Source: Streptococcus suis YS56
GTDB taxonomy: Bacteria > Bacillota > Bacilli > Lactobacillales > Streptococcaceae
Assembly (NCBI RefSeq): GCF_000440115.1
Contig: NZ_ALMY01000070.1
Span: forward strand, 1 to 64,000
Direction of reading: 5' to 3'
DNA: 64,000 nt
In this document: piece after piece, positions 56,714 to 64,000 of the stretch
Position numbering within the stretch: the stretch's first letter is position 1
Layout: every line of letters begins with the position of its first letter
The notes under the pieces: model-generated
Told to the model about the DNA's origin: nothing
What the model saw: the letters and a program-made list of their open reading frames with translations, nothing else
The model's database searches: none
Program-made: the position numbers and the translations under genes

Positions 56714-56740
56714 AACTTGTTCTCGAGGTTGATACAAGTT
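56714..56740 (+). promoter_or_regulatory. Candidate Rrf2 operator upstream of its own gene
   Basis: AACTTGT (56714-56720) and ACAAGTT (56734-56740) form an inverted repeat. The right half, GATACAAGT, is shared with the perfect palindrome at 57219-57241. Confidence 0.6.
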
Positions 56741-56756
56741 CAAAAGGAGGATTTCC

Positions 56757-57185
56757 ATGGATACCAAATTTTCAGTAGCTCTGCATATTTTGACCATGAT
56801 TAGCGAGAGTAGTGATGTCATGACGTCGCAGGTCTTGGCAACCAGCGTCGGTACCAATGCCAGTTATATCCGCAAGGTCATCGCTCTCTTGAAGAATGCA
56901 GGCATCATCCAGTCCCAGCAGGGCAAGGCTGGCTATGAGTTGAGCAAGGATCCGGCGGACATCAGTCTCCTGGACATCTACTATGCCACCCAGGAAGTCA
57001 CGCATATCCAGCTCTTTCAACAGCACCAACACGCCAATCAATCCTGCCCAGTTGGTCGGCACATTGCAGGAGCTGTCCAGCCAATCTTTGCGACCATTGA
57101 GCAGGATTTGCAGGATAGATTATCCCAAGAAAGCTTGGTCCAGGTCATTGCTAACTTGTATCAAGAGGCCAAAAAATCCAACTGA
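56757..57185 (+). CDS. Rrf2 family transcriptional regulator
   Basis: A 142-residue winged-helix regulator: 'KFSVALHILTMISESSDVMTSQVLATSVGTNASYIRKVIALLKNAGIIQSQQGKAGYELSK'. The iron-sulfur ligands of IscR/NsrR (three Cys) are absent; a single Cys (about residue 96, 'NQSCPVGRH') remains, as in the thiol-based or YwnA-type members. It is followed by a five-gene oxidoreductase operon whose promoter region carries its probable operator. AAAGGAGG precedes the ATG. Confidence 0.9.
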   Translation: MDTKFSVALHILTMISESSDVMTSQVLATSVGTNASYIRKVIALLKNAGIIQSQQGKAGYELSKDPADISLLDIYYATQEVTHIQLFQQHQHANQSCPVGRHIAGAVQPIFATIEQDLQDRLSQESLVQVIANLYQEAKKSN

Positions 57186-57204
57186 CTTTCACAAGTCAGT
57201 TTCT
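57181..57204 (+). terminator. Weak terminator after the Rrf2 gene
   Basis: ACTGACTT (57181-57188) pairs with AAGTCAGT (57193-57200) with a short T-rich tail; the stop codon is in the left arm. Confidence 0.6.
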
Positions 57205-57218
57205 ATTTAGCACAACTT

Positions 57219-57241
57219 AGACTTGTATCAGATACAAGTCT
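57219..57241 (+). promoter_or_regulatory. Perfect 23-bp palindrome, candidate Rrf2 operator of the redox operon
   Basis: AGACTTGTATC-A-GATACAAGTCT has perfect 11-bp arms. It lies 21 bases before the next gene and just upstream of a possible -10 (TAAAAT, 57243-57248). Confidence 0.8.
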
Positions 57242-57261
57242 TAAAATAAAAGGAGTAAACC

Positions 57262-58266
57262 ATGAAAGCAGCACAACACACATCTTATAACAAAAACAAT
57301 ATCGTACTTAACCTAACTGACATTGCTAAACCTCAAATCAAACCCAATCAAGTCCTTGTCAAAGTGACCGCAGCAGGTGTCAATCCTCTAGACAACATGA
57401 TTTCTCGTGGAGATGTCAAGATGATTGTCCCTTACAAATTACCACAAACAGCGGGCAATGAGGTCGTTGGCTTGGTTGAGGAGGTCGGCTCAAGTGTGAC
57501 CAAGTTTGAGGCTGGGGACCGTGTCTTTGGTCGTCTTCCTCTCGACAACATCGGTGCCTTTGCAGAGTATGTGGCGGTTGAGGCTACAGCTCTTGCCAAA
57601 GTTCCTGCCTATCTGACAGATGTGGAAGCGGCAGCTGTTCCTCTGACGGCCTTGACTATTATGCAAGCTCTTAATCTCATGGGTGCAGAGGCCGGTAAGA
57701 CTATTTTCATCTCAGGTGGTACTGGTGGTGTCGGTGGTATGGCCATTCCGATTGCCAAAGCTAAAGGTTTGACCGTTATTACCAACGGAGATGGTGCTAG
57801 TGGTGAGCGTGTCTTGGCTTTAGGTGCAGATCGCTTTATTGACTATAAAACAGAAGATTACACTAAAACAGTTAAAAATGTTGACTATGTACTGGACACG
57901 CTTGGCGGTGCAGAAACTGAGAAACAAATGTCTATCATGAAAAAAGGTGGTCACCTAGTTTCCCTCCGTGCCATGCCAAACGGTGAGTTTGCCAAACGCA
58001 TGAACCTGCCAAAATGGAAACAAATCCTGCTTGGCTTGGTTGGTCGCAAGTTTGATAAAATGGCGGAAAGCTACGGAGTACACTACCATTTCATCTTCGT
58101 AGAAAGCAATGGGCAACAGCTGCAAGAAGTGGCAGATATTTTCAGCAAGCTAGAAATCAAACCGTCTATCGACACCGTTTATCCATTTGAAGAAGTCAAC
58201 GCAGCCTTGGACAAGGTAGCCAACGGTCGCTCACGTGGAAAAACTGTCCTCAGTTTTGAAAAATAG
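57262..58266 (+). CDS. NADP-dependent zinc-type/quinone oxidoreductase (MDR family)
   Basis: A 334-residue medium-chain dehydrogenase/reductase of the quinone oxidoreductase branch. No zinc ligands are present. GroES-like domain at about 1-130 ('KPNQVLVKVTAAGVNPLDNMI', 'AGNEVVGLVEEVG'), Rossmann domain with 'ISGGTGGVGGMAIPIAKAKG' for NADPH. It probably reduces quinones or alpha,beta-unsaturated carbonyls. First gene of the operon after the Rrf2 operator; AAAGGAG precedes the ATG. Confidence 0.88.
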   Translation: MKAAQHTSYNKNNIVLNLTDIAKPQIKPNQVLVKVTAAGVNPLDNMISRGDVKMIVPYKLPQTAGNEVVGLVEEVGSSVTKFEAGDRVFGRLPLDNIGAFAEYVAVEATALAKVPAYLTDVEAAAVPLTALTIMQALNLMGAEAGKTIFISGGTGGVGGMAIPIAKAKGLTVITNGDGASGERVLALGADRFIDYKTEDYTKTVKNVDYVLDTLGGAETEKQMSIMKKGGHLVSLRAMPNGEFAKRMNLPKWKQILLGLVGRKFDKMAESYGVHYHFIFVESNGQQLQEVADIFSKLEIKPSIDTVYPFEEVNAALDKVANGRSRGKTVLSFEK

Positions 58267-58274
58267 GAGAAGTC

Positions 58275-59120
58275 ATGTCTTATATCGATACCAAAAACCA
58301 ATACATTACTGTCGCTGGCAATCAAATTGCCTACCGTGAACTAGGCAAGGGCAAGTCTAAACTGCCCTTGGTCATGTTGGTCCATTTGGCCGCAACCTTG
58401 GACAACTGGGATCCAAAATTGCTAGACTTACTAGCTGAAAAAGAACATGTCATTGTCCTTGATTTGCCTGGTGTCGGAGCCAGTCAAGGCAAGGTAGCTT
58501 CCACTATTCCAGGAATGGCAGAGCAGGCTCATGCTATTATCAAGGCCTTGGGGCATACGAAAATTAACCTGCTCGGTCTTTCTATGGGTGGTTTTATTGC
58601 CCAAGAAATCGTTCGTATCGATAGCCAAATGGTTAACCGCTTGATTCTAGCAGGAACAGGTCCTCGTGGCGGTATTGAAGTCGATAAGGTAACAGGAAAA
58701 ACCTTTCGCTATATGCTGAAGGCAGGTCTGGAGCGTGTGGATCCTAAACGCTACATCTTCTACAACCACGATGAAACAGGCCGACTGGAAGCTGAAAAAG
58801 TTTTGGGTCGTATGGGAGAAAGAAAAGCCGAGTATGCAGACAAGGACATGAATGTCTCTGGATTTTTTACACAGCTGAAGGCAATCAAACGCTGGGGTAG
58901 AGATCCTCAAGACGATATGACCTTTATCACGCAACCAACGCTGATCGTCAACGGTGACAAGGACATGCAAGTACCGACTGAGAACTCTTATATTATGCAT
59001 GAGAAAATTAAAAACAGCCAACTGATCATCTATCCAAATGCGGGTCACGGATCTATCTTCCAAAATGCAGAAGAGTTTTCAAATGAGTTAATCGCATTTT
59101 TGGAGGAAACAAATGTCTAA
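58275..59120 (+). CDS. Alpha/beta hydrolase
   Basis: A 281-residue alpha/beta hydrolase. 'LVMLVHLAATLDNWDPKLLDLLA' has the HGxxx-type oxyanion region in altered form (HLAA), the nucleophile is in 'GLSMGGFIAQEI', a possible Asp in 'IVNGDKDMQVP', and the His in 'YPNAGHGSIFQ'. Similar to esterase/haloperoxidase-like proteins. It lies 9 bases after the oxidoreductase gene and overlaps the next gene by 8 bases. Confidence 0.87.
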   Translation: MSYIDTKNQYITVAGNQIAYRELGKGKSKLPLVMLVHLAATLDNWDPKLLDLLAEKEHVIVLDLPGVGASQGKVASTIPGMAEQAHAIIKALGHTKINLLGLSMGGFIAQEIVRIDSQMVNRLILAGTGPRGGIEVDKVTGKTFRYMLKAGLERVDPKRYIFYNHDETGRLEAEKVLGRMGERKAEYADKDMNVSGFFTQLKAIKRWGRDPQDDMTFITQPTLIVNGDKDMQVPTENSYIMHEKIKNSQLIIYPNAGHGSIFQNAEEFSNELIAFLEETNV

Positions 59121-59976
59121 AACCATTTTAATCACAGGCTCAACGGATGGAATTGGCAAACACTTGGCCATGAAACTAGCTAGCGAAGGCCATGAAGTCA
59201 TCCTGCATGGGCGAAATAGTGAAAAGCTACGTGTAGCCCTCAGTGATATTCAGCTAAAAACAGGGAATAAAAACATTCATGGCTATCTAGCTGACTTTTC
59301 AAAGCTAGCAGATGTTTATCGTTTTAGTGAGGAGATTCGCAGAGATTTTGACAAGATTGATGTCTTGTTCAACAATGCGGGAGCCTATTTTGGTGACGCC
59401 CGTGTGGCAACGGCAGAAAATATCGAGATGACTTTTATGCTGTCTGTCCAAGTTCCCTATGTCTTGACGACAGAGTTGATGCCCTTGTTGGAACAAGCAG
59501 AGGCAGGTAGGGTCGTCCATACCTCTTCCTTTATGCACCATTTTGCCCAAAGCAAGGGCTTGGATTTTGGCTTAGAGAAGAGCTATTCCGCAGCCATGGC
59601 CTATAACAATGCTAAACTCTACACCATTTGGTTGGCGATTGCCCAGGCAGAATTCTTAGAAAAGCAAGGGTCATCGGTTACGGTCAATGCCTATCATCCA
59701 GGTTTGATTGCGACCAATTTGGGCAATGATGGTGTCAAGCGTAATCTCAGAAGTCGGATTTTAACAGGCTTAATGAAGCCGTTTTCTAAGGACTTAGACC
59801 AAGGGATTGAAACGGGTTACTACCTCACCCTTTCTCCTGAAGTTGCCACTGTATCAGGACGCTATTTTTCAGAAAAGAAGGTAGCTAAGGTTAGTCTGAA
59901 AGGTTATGATAGAGATAAAGGACAGGCACTTTTGAATTATTGTCGGGAAAAGCTCGCCCTTTTTGAGGAGAAATGA
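59113..59976 (+). CDS. Short-chain dehydrogenase/reductase (first of a tandem pair)
   Basis: A 287-residue SDR. Cofactor motif TGSTDGIG near the N-terminus with a following 'HGRNSEKL', structural 'NNAG', and an active site in which the usual YxxxK is 'YNNAK' preceded by 'TSSFMH'. It resembles the retinol dehydrogenase/WW-oxidoreductase branch that prefers NADP. It is about half identical by eye to the next gene, a likely tandem duplication. It overlaps the upstream hydrolase gene by 8 bases. Confidence 0.88.
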   Translation: MSKTILITGSTDGIGKHLAMKLASEGHEVILHGRNSEKLRVALSDIQLKTGNKNIHGYLADFSKLADVYRFSEEIRRDFDKIDVLFNNAGAYFGDARVATAENIEMTFMLSVQVPYVLTTELMPLLEQAEAGRVVHTSSFMHHFAQSKGLDFGLEKSYSAAMAYNNAKLYTIWLAIAQAEFLEKQGSSVTVNAYHPGLIATNLGNDGVKRNLRSRILTGLMKPFSKDLDQGIETGYYLTLSPEVATVSGRYFSEKKVAKVSLKGYDRDKGQALLNYCREKLALFEEK

Positions 59977-59977
59977 G

Positions 59978-60856
59978 ATGACTAAGACTATTTTAATCAC
60001 AGGTTCGACAGATGGAATTGGTAGACATTTAGCTCTGACCTTGGCAAGAGATGGGCACGAGGTTATTCTCCATGGTCGTAACAAAGAAAAACTGCAAGAA
60101 ACCTTGATGAGCCTTCAGCAGGAAACTGGTAGCAACCTCCTACATGCTTATCGGGCTGATTTTTCTAACATAGAGGAGGTCAAACAGTTTAACAAAGCTA
60201 TACAACGGGACTTTAAAAAGTTAGATGTTCTCATCAATAATGCTGGAATATTTTCAGGCTCTGAACGGCAGGCCAATAAGGAAAATGTCGAACTGACTTT
60301 TATGGTGTCCGTCTTGGCTCCCTATATGATTATAAAGGACTTACAGACTTTGTTAGCAAGATCGGAAGCAGGTCGTATCATCAACACTTCTTCCTATATG
60401 CACCACTTTGCTGACACGACAGACTTAGACTTTGGTTTTGAGCGGAGCTATAGTCCTAAACTAGCTTACAATAATTCCAAACTCTATATCATTTGGCTGA
60501 CGCGTTATTTTGCAGAACAGTTTGCTGACCAAGAGCTACCAATCACGGTTAATGCCTACCACCCAGGTTTAATTGCTACAAAGATGGTGACGGGAGGCAA
60601 ACCAATCATAACCAAACAAGCTAACACTAGTCAGTCATCAGAGGATAAGAATCAGCCTAAAAGTGTGGAAGAAGGTATCAAAACAGGCTATTATTTAGCT
60701 ATATCAGCTGAAGTTGCTGACCAGTCTGGCCTTTATTTTGATGATTGTCAGGTCAAACCAGTTGCCGAAAAGAACTTTTCACAAGTCAGCTTGCAAAAGC
60801 TACTGACCTATTGTGAAGACAAACTGTCAGTTTCTAAGGAGGCAAATCATGGATAA
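59978..60856 (+). CDS. Short-chain dehydrogenase/reductase (second of a tandem pair)
   Basis: A 292-residue paralogue of the preceding protein: same 'TILITGSTDGIGRHLA' start, 'HGRNKEKLQE', 'LINNAGIF' and active site 'TSSYMHHFA' with 'YNNSK'. It has an insertion rich in Gln/Ser/Lys near residue 215. The ATG at 59978 follows GAGGAG, one base after the preceding TGA; the longer open form is rejected. The last codons overlap the next gene's start by 8 bases. Confidence 0.88.
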   Translation: MTKTILITGSTDGIGRHLALTLARDGHEVILHGRNKEKLQETLMSLQQETGSNLLHAYRADFSNIEEVKQFNKAIQRDFKKLDVLINNAGIFSGSERQANKENVELTFMVSVLAPYMIIKDLQTLLARSEAGRIINTSSYMHHFADTTDLDFGFERSYSPKLAYNNSKLYIIWLTRYFAEQFADQELPITVNAYHPGLIATKMVTGGKPIITKQANTSQSSEDKNQPKSVEEGIKTGYYLAISAEVADQSGLYFDDCQVKPVAEKNFSQVSLQKLLTYCEDKLSVSKEANHG

Positions 60857-62060
60857 ACTCCTGTTGGAACCTCTCCAACTGCCAAATGGTCAAGTCTTAG
60901 AGAGCCGCTTTTTCAAATCAGCTATGAGTGAAACCATGGCTGACAAGCAACAAGCTCCCTCGGATGGCTTGATTGCTCTATATGATTACTGGGCCAAGCA
61001 GGGTATGGGCGTCCTAGTGACAGGTAATGTCATGGTGGACGGTCGCTATCTGGGAGAACCGGGCAATGTGGTCCTTGATTCAGACGCTCATTTGAATCAA
61101 TTTCGGAAGTGGGCAGCCGTTGGACAACAAAACGGTGTCCCTATCTGGCTTCAGCTCAATCACCCTGGAAAACAGATGTATCGTTCTATCAACCAAACGC
61201 CTATTGCCCCCAGTGCTATTTCGATTTCAGGTGGTTCAGCGTCTGCTTTTCGTCCGCCTAGAGAGATGACCGTTTTTGAGATTAAGGAAGCCAGGGATAA
61301 ATTTATTGCGGCAGGTGTTCGTGCAAAAGCCGCTGGATTTACAGGGGTGCAGTTGCACGCTGCTCATGGTTATCTAATCAATCAATTCCTCTCGCCAGCT
61401 GATAATCGGCGGACAGACCTTTATGGAGGAAGTCTGGACAATCGGATGCGGTTTCTTGTTGAAGTTTACCAAGGGCTTCGTGAAAAAGTGGGACCTGATT
61501 TTACCATTGCCTTGAAATTGAATGCCTCTGATTTTAAAGAAGAGGGCTTTGGATTCGAGGATTGTAAATATGTGGTAAAACGCATGTCTGACCTGAGCAT
61601 TGACCTGATTGAAATTTCAGGTGGAAATTATGAAACTCCGGTCTTTGGTGGTGAATATGAGAGTGGAGCTGGCTTTGTCACCTATGCAGTAGCCTTAGCA
61701 GACCTTACTTCAGTTCCGATTGTGTCAACAGGCGGTTTTCGTAAGGTCACTCAAATGGAAGAGGTAATTGAAGAAGGGGTGTCGATGATTGGTCTTGCCA
61801 GACCCTTTGTTTTACGACCAAATCTTGTTAGTGACTACAGAGAAGACAGTGATTTTCAGCTGTCAACACCACGTCTAACAACAGGTCTTCCAAAACTTGA
61901 TAAGGCACTTGGTCCTATTATAGGTGTTAGTTATTACGAAGCACAGATGAAACGGTTAGCCAAGGGGAGAAGTGCTAAAATTAGTAAAAATGCCTGGCCT
62001 TACCTTCTTCAGACAGTCAGAGTCCATGGCTTGTCTGCTTTGAAACCGAGAAGGAAGTGA
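60849..62060 (+). CDS. NADH:flavin oxidoreductase, Old Yellow Enzyme family
   Basis: A 403-residue FMN enzyme. 'LPNGQVLESRFFKSAMSE' at the N-terminus, 'LQLNHPGKQMYRS', 'GVQLHAAHGYLINQFLSP' (substrate-binding His-His region), 'NRRTDLYGGSLDNRMRF' and the FMN phosphate site 'VSTGGFRK' are typical. These enzymes reduce activated double bonds and quinones or nitro compounds. The ATG at 60849 has GGAGG upstream. It ends the Rrf2-controlled operon, convergent with the TetR gene. Confidence 0.92.
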   Translation: MDKLLLEPLQLPNGQVLESRFFKSAMSETMADKQQAPSDGLIALYDYWAKQGMGVLVTGNVMVDGRYLGEPGNVVLDSDAHLNQFRKWAAVGQQNGVPIWLQLNHPGKQMYRSINQTPIAPSAISISGGSASAFRPPREMTVFEIKEARDKFIAAGVRAKAAGFTGVQLHAAHGYLINQFLSPADNRRTDLYGGSLDNRMRFLVEVYQGLREKVGPDFTIALKLNASDFKEEGFGFEDCKYVVKRMSDLSIDLIEISGGNYETPVFGGEYESGAGFVTYAVALADLTSVPIVSTGGFRKVTQMEEVIEEGVSMIGLARPFVLRPNLVSDYREDSDFQLSTPRLTTGLPKLDKALGPIIGVSYYEAQMKRLAKGRSAKISKNAWPYLLQTVRVHGLSALKPRRK

Positions 62061-62061
62061 T

Positions 62062-62595
62062 TTATAACTCTTGGTCATACAAGGCCTGCAACGTCCCCAA
62101 AATAACCCCAGCTTGTTCTTGAAAGAGCTGATTGAGTTGGGTCGGATTTTCTGGCATACCGCGTGAGATCCACTCATTGATCCAGCCGAAAATGGCATAG
62201 GCAAAAAAGGATTTGCCGTAGGCGACATCATTAGGCAGGTCAGCTGTTAATTCAATCTTTTCCTTTATAGTATCCACGATGACCTGAGTTAGCTGGTAGC
62301 GGTAGAGGATGCTGTAAAATGCCTTGTGTTCCAGAAAATGCTGGAAGAGGCTTTGAAAGACCCTATCAGGTGTTGACTGCGGGTTGGCTTCAAACGCTCG
62401 TCCCCATTCTTGCATGAGGCGGCGGGATTGCTGGGAGAGAATATCTTCTAGCGAAGAATAGTAACGATAAAAGGAGGCTCGTCCGATTTGAGCTTTCAAG
62501 CAAACCTCCTTGACTGTCAGGTTGTGGAGGTCTTTTTCTTGTAAGAGTTGGATAAGGGTCTGGCTCAGCTGGTTTTCTACATAGTGTTCTTTCAT
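62062..62595 (-). CDS. TetR/AcrR family transcriptional regulator
   Basis: A 177-residue regulator with the HTH at about 8-52 ('TLIQLLQEKDLHNLTVKEVCLKAQIGRASFYRYYSSLEDIL') and a C-terminal domain of the TetR_C type. It is divergent from the esterase locus at 62707; a perfect palindrome lies between the two. A half-site (TGAGACA) covers its own start codon. No strong Shine-Dalgarno is visible. The likely target is the esterase locus. Confidence 0.9.
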   Translation of the reverse strand: MKEHYVENQLSQTLIQLLQEKDLHNLTVKEVCLKAQIGRASFYRYYSSLEDILSQQSRRLMQEWGRAFEANPQSTPDRVFQSLFQHFLEHKAFYSILYRYQLTQVIVDTIKEKIELTADLPNDVAYGKSFFAYAIFGWINEWISRGMPENPTQLNQLFQEQAGVILGTLQALYDQEL

Positions 62596-62627
62596 GAGAC
62601 ATATTCTGCTTTCAGTCTTATTTGTTG

Positions 62628-62664
62628 TGAGACACTTGTCTCAAATCTTTTTTGATTGTATAAT
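62628..62664 (+). promoter_or_regulatory. TetR operator palindrome overlapping the esterase promoter
   Basis: A 16-bp perfect palindrome, TGAGACACTTGTCTCA-type (arms TGAGACA/TGTCTCA, 62628-62643), overlaps the -35 TTGTCT (62636-62641); the -10 TATAAT is at 62659-62664 (17 bp). A further TGAGACA at 62595-62601 overlaps the tetR start. Confidence 0.75.
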
Positions 62665-62706
62665 ACTCCTAGTTTTTTCACAAGTCTGATGTAAAAAAGA
62701 AAGGAA

Positions 62707-63731
62707 TTGTGTATGAAGAAGATGCAAACCTATCTTTTGTGGTTGCTTGGAATTGTAGCAGGCTTAGGTCTGATTGCTTATGTGACAGTTACCAATCATC
62801 CACAGTTAGTAGTAGGTGCTATTCAAAAGATGATTTACAAGTCCAGTTCGCCCAACTCCTATCGTCCTCTTAATGAAGCTATTGACGGTCCGAAAGAAAA
62901 TGGTCACTATCTGAAAAGTGAGATTGCTTACAGCAAGGAATATCCCAATAGCTTTTTAGATATTATCTATCCAGACCAAAATCTAGAAGCTGATCGTCCA
63001 ACGCTGTTTTATTTTCATGGCGGTGGATTCTTTGCAGGTAGTAAAAATATGGGCGACCCGCTGGCAGCCAGTGAAGCGACTTATTTGCTTGATGATATGG
63101 TTTCAAAGGGCTATAATCTTGTAAATGTGGACTACGCTTTGGTGCCAGACTATCATTTTCCAACGCCTCTCATTCAGATGAATCAGGCGATTGCTTATAT
63201 AAAGGAACACGCTGCAGAATATCATTTGAATATGGACAATGTCGTTCTAATGGGCTCATCAGCGGGAGCTATTATGGTTGCCCAATATGGCAGTGTCTTA
63301 GCTAACCCGAACTACGCTCAGCTATTGAACATGGAGCCAAGTATCGCCAAAGAACAGGTCAAGGCTTAGTTATTGATGATGCCCCTTTGGATTATCCTAA
63401 GCTTTCTTTGGGTGCCAAGATGTTGGTGGGCAACTACGTGGCGGGGACTATTTATCTCAGCGAAGAAGAAATCAATGCCTATAACCCGATTCTCCATGTG
63501 ACCAAGGATTATCCAGCAAGTTTCCTTTTGGGCAGTGAATACCGTACCGACCTAATCACGCTTCAACAGGCTTTGAAACAGGCGGATGTTGTTCATGAGT
63601 TGGTCGATCCCTTAGCAGAAAAAGGACTGGAAAAACCGCATGGCTTTGTATCGAATTTAAGAAACGACCCTGTGTCTGCAGAAGCCTTTGACCGTATGAT
63701 GACCTTTTTAGAAGATCGAACAAAAGAATGA
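62707..63731 (+). pseudogene. Alpha/beta hydrolase (esterase), frameshifted into two parts
   Basis: The first frame (62707 or the ATG at 62713 to a TAG at 63367-63369) encodes a membrane anchor (about 8-25), the oxyanion motif 'YFHGGGFFAGS' and the nucleophile in 'LMGSSAGAIMVA'. The second frame (-1, open from about 63363 to 63731) continues 'GLVIDDAPLDYPKLSLGAKM' and carries the remaining catalytic residues (Asp in 'GSEYRTDL', His in 'KPHGFVS'). One base too many, or two too few, near 63355-63370 breaks an otherwise complete gene. Sequencing error is possible. It was probably controlled by the divergent TetR. Confidence 0.8.
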
Positions 63732-63874
63732 AAACAAAAACCTTACACGACTTGCCGCCAAAATGGCGTAATGTGATTATTGGCTTACGAATAGCAGCGG
63801 TAATTTTACCCCTGTTATTCTTACTCTATTTTTGGCTGACCTTGGGGTCTTTGATACAGGTAATGGTGGGATAA
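63728..63874 (+). CDS. Small membrane protein (48 residues)
   Basis: A small ORF starting at the ATG that overlaps the end of the esterase frame by four bases. It has a polar start ('TKTLHDLPPKWRNV') and one long hydrophobic helix (about 17-43). Its start resembles that of the next ORF ('FRELPRKWKIQF'), so the two may be related. Translational coupling to the esterase remnant suggests that it is real; function unknown. Confidence 0.5.
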   Translation: MKTKTLHDLPPKWRNVIIGLRIAAVILPLLFLLYFWLTLGSLIQVMVG

Positions 63875-63875
63875 G

Positions 63876-64000
63876 ATGAAGTTTAGAGAACTACCTAGAA
63901 AATGGAAAATCCAGTTTAGCCTCTTGTCCCTCTGGACAGTGCTTAGTCTGCTCTTGCTGGTCGGCTTTACTGTTTTCTTGCAGTCTTATCGTGCAAGCAA
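63876..64000 (+). CDS. N-terminal part of a membrane protein (partial)
   Basis: Starts at an ATG one base after the preceding stop and is open to the window end (41 codons seen). A 'LPRKWK' polar start is followed by a hydrophobic helix ('LLSLWTVLSLLLLVGFTVFLQSY'-like composition). It could be a larger membrane protein; no family can be named from this fragment. Confidence 0.5.
   Translation, partial: MKFRELPRKWKIQFSLLSLWTVLSLLLLVGFTVFLQSYRAS

Overview
The window looks like chromosomal DNA of a low-GC streptococcus, most likely Streptococcus suis or a close relative. This is inferred from gene content: a tagatose-6-phosphate lac operon in the order lacR-ABCD-T-FEG-X, a mevalonate operon, two-domain AdhE, HrcA/CIRCE control and a PerR-PmtA pair. 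No species-specific marker was tested. No rRNA, tRNA, phage, transposase or CRISPR array was found.

Layout. 1-9091: end of lacR, then the lactose operon, with a main promoter before lacA and a second promoter plus LacT-type antiterminator site before lacT. 9143-13189: metallophosphoesterase, L33 and L32 genes, hisS, adhP. 13627-18181: adhE, whose promoter is flanked by two Rex-like sites with cre-like sites upstream, then thrC. 18308-25643: a five-gene transport block (two ABC exporter half-transporters, MptD-type ECF S component, EcfT, double EcfA) that matches the siaDEFGH part of the group A streptococcal heme operon, followed by a MATE exporter. 25891-30033: mvaK1-mvaD-mvaK2-fni. 30124-31991: ACT protein, UPF0210 protein and a small Cys-containing protein. 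32263-35610: an AT-rich minus-strand ABC-2 exporter with a TetR regulator, probably acquired. 35991-37610: histidine phosphatase and a PadR/DUF2812 pair with a repeated operator. 37777-43678: hrcA-grpE-dnaK, a DJ-1-like protein, dnaJ. 43807-48056: lipoate ligase-like protein, amidase, amino-acid ABC binding protein and permease. 48093-52442 (minus): lipoprotein, DUF2975-XRE-DUF2975, pmtA and perR. 52609-55128: truA, a ThiD/PdxK kinase, an ECF S component, a TIGR01440 protein. 55227-62060: ArsR/hydrolase, then an Rrf2 regulator with a five-gene oxidoreductase/hydrolase operon. 62062-64000: TetR, a frameshifted esterase and two small membrane proteins, the last cut by the window edge.

The genes fall into sugar use (lac), mixed-acid/ethanol fermentation (adhE, adhP), isoprenoid precursor synthesis, protein folding, metal and oxidative stress (perR/pmtA), probable heme uptake or handling, and several small one-regulator/one-effector modules (TetR-ABC, PadR-DUF2812, XRE-DUF2975, Rrf2-redox operon, TetR-esterase) whose operators can often be read directly as inverted repeats.

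Intergenic regions hold at least three kinds of short inverted-repeat elements: a 104-bp family (three copies, with compensatory changes in the stem arms), a family of about 190 bp (two copies in opposite orientation) and a single 162-bp element overlapping the lacE stop codon. The observations most worth following are the sia-like block without its receptor genes, the Rrf2 regulon, the DUF2975-XRE-DUF2975 unit, the covarying 104-bp repeats and the two apparently leaderless genes.
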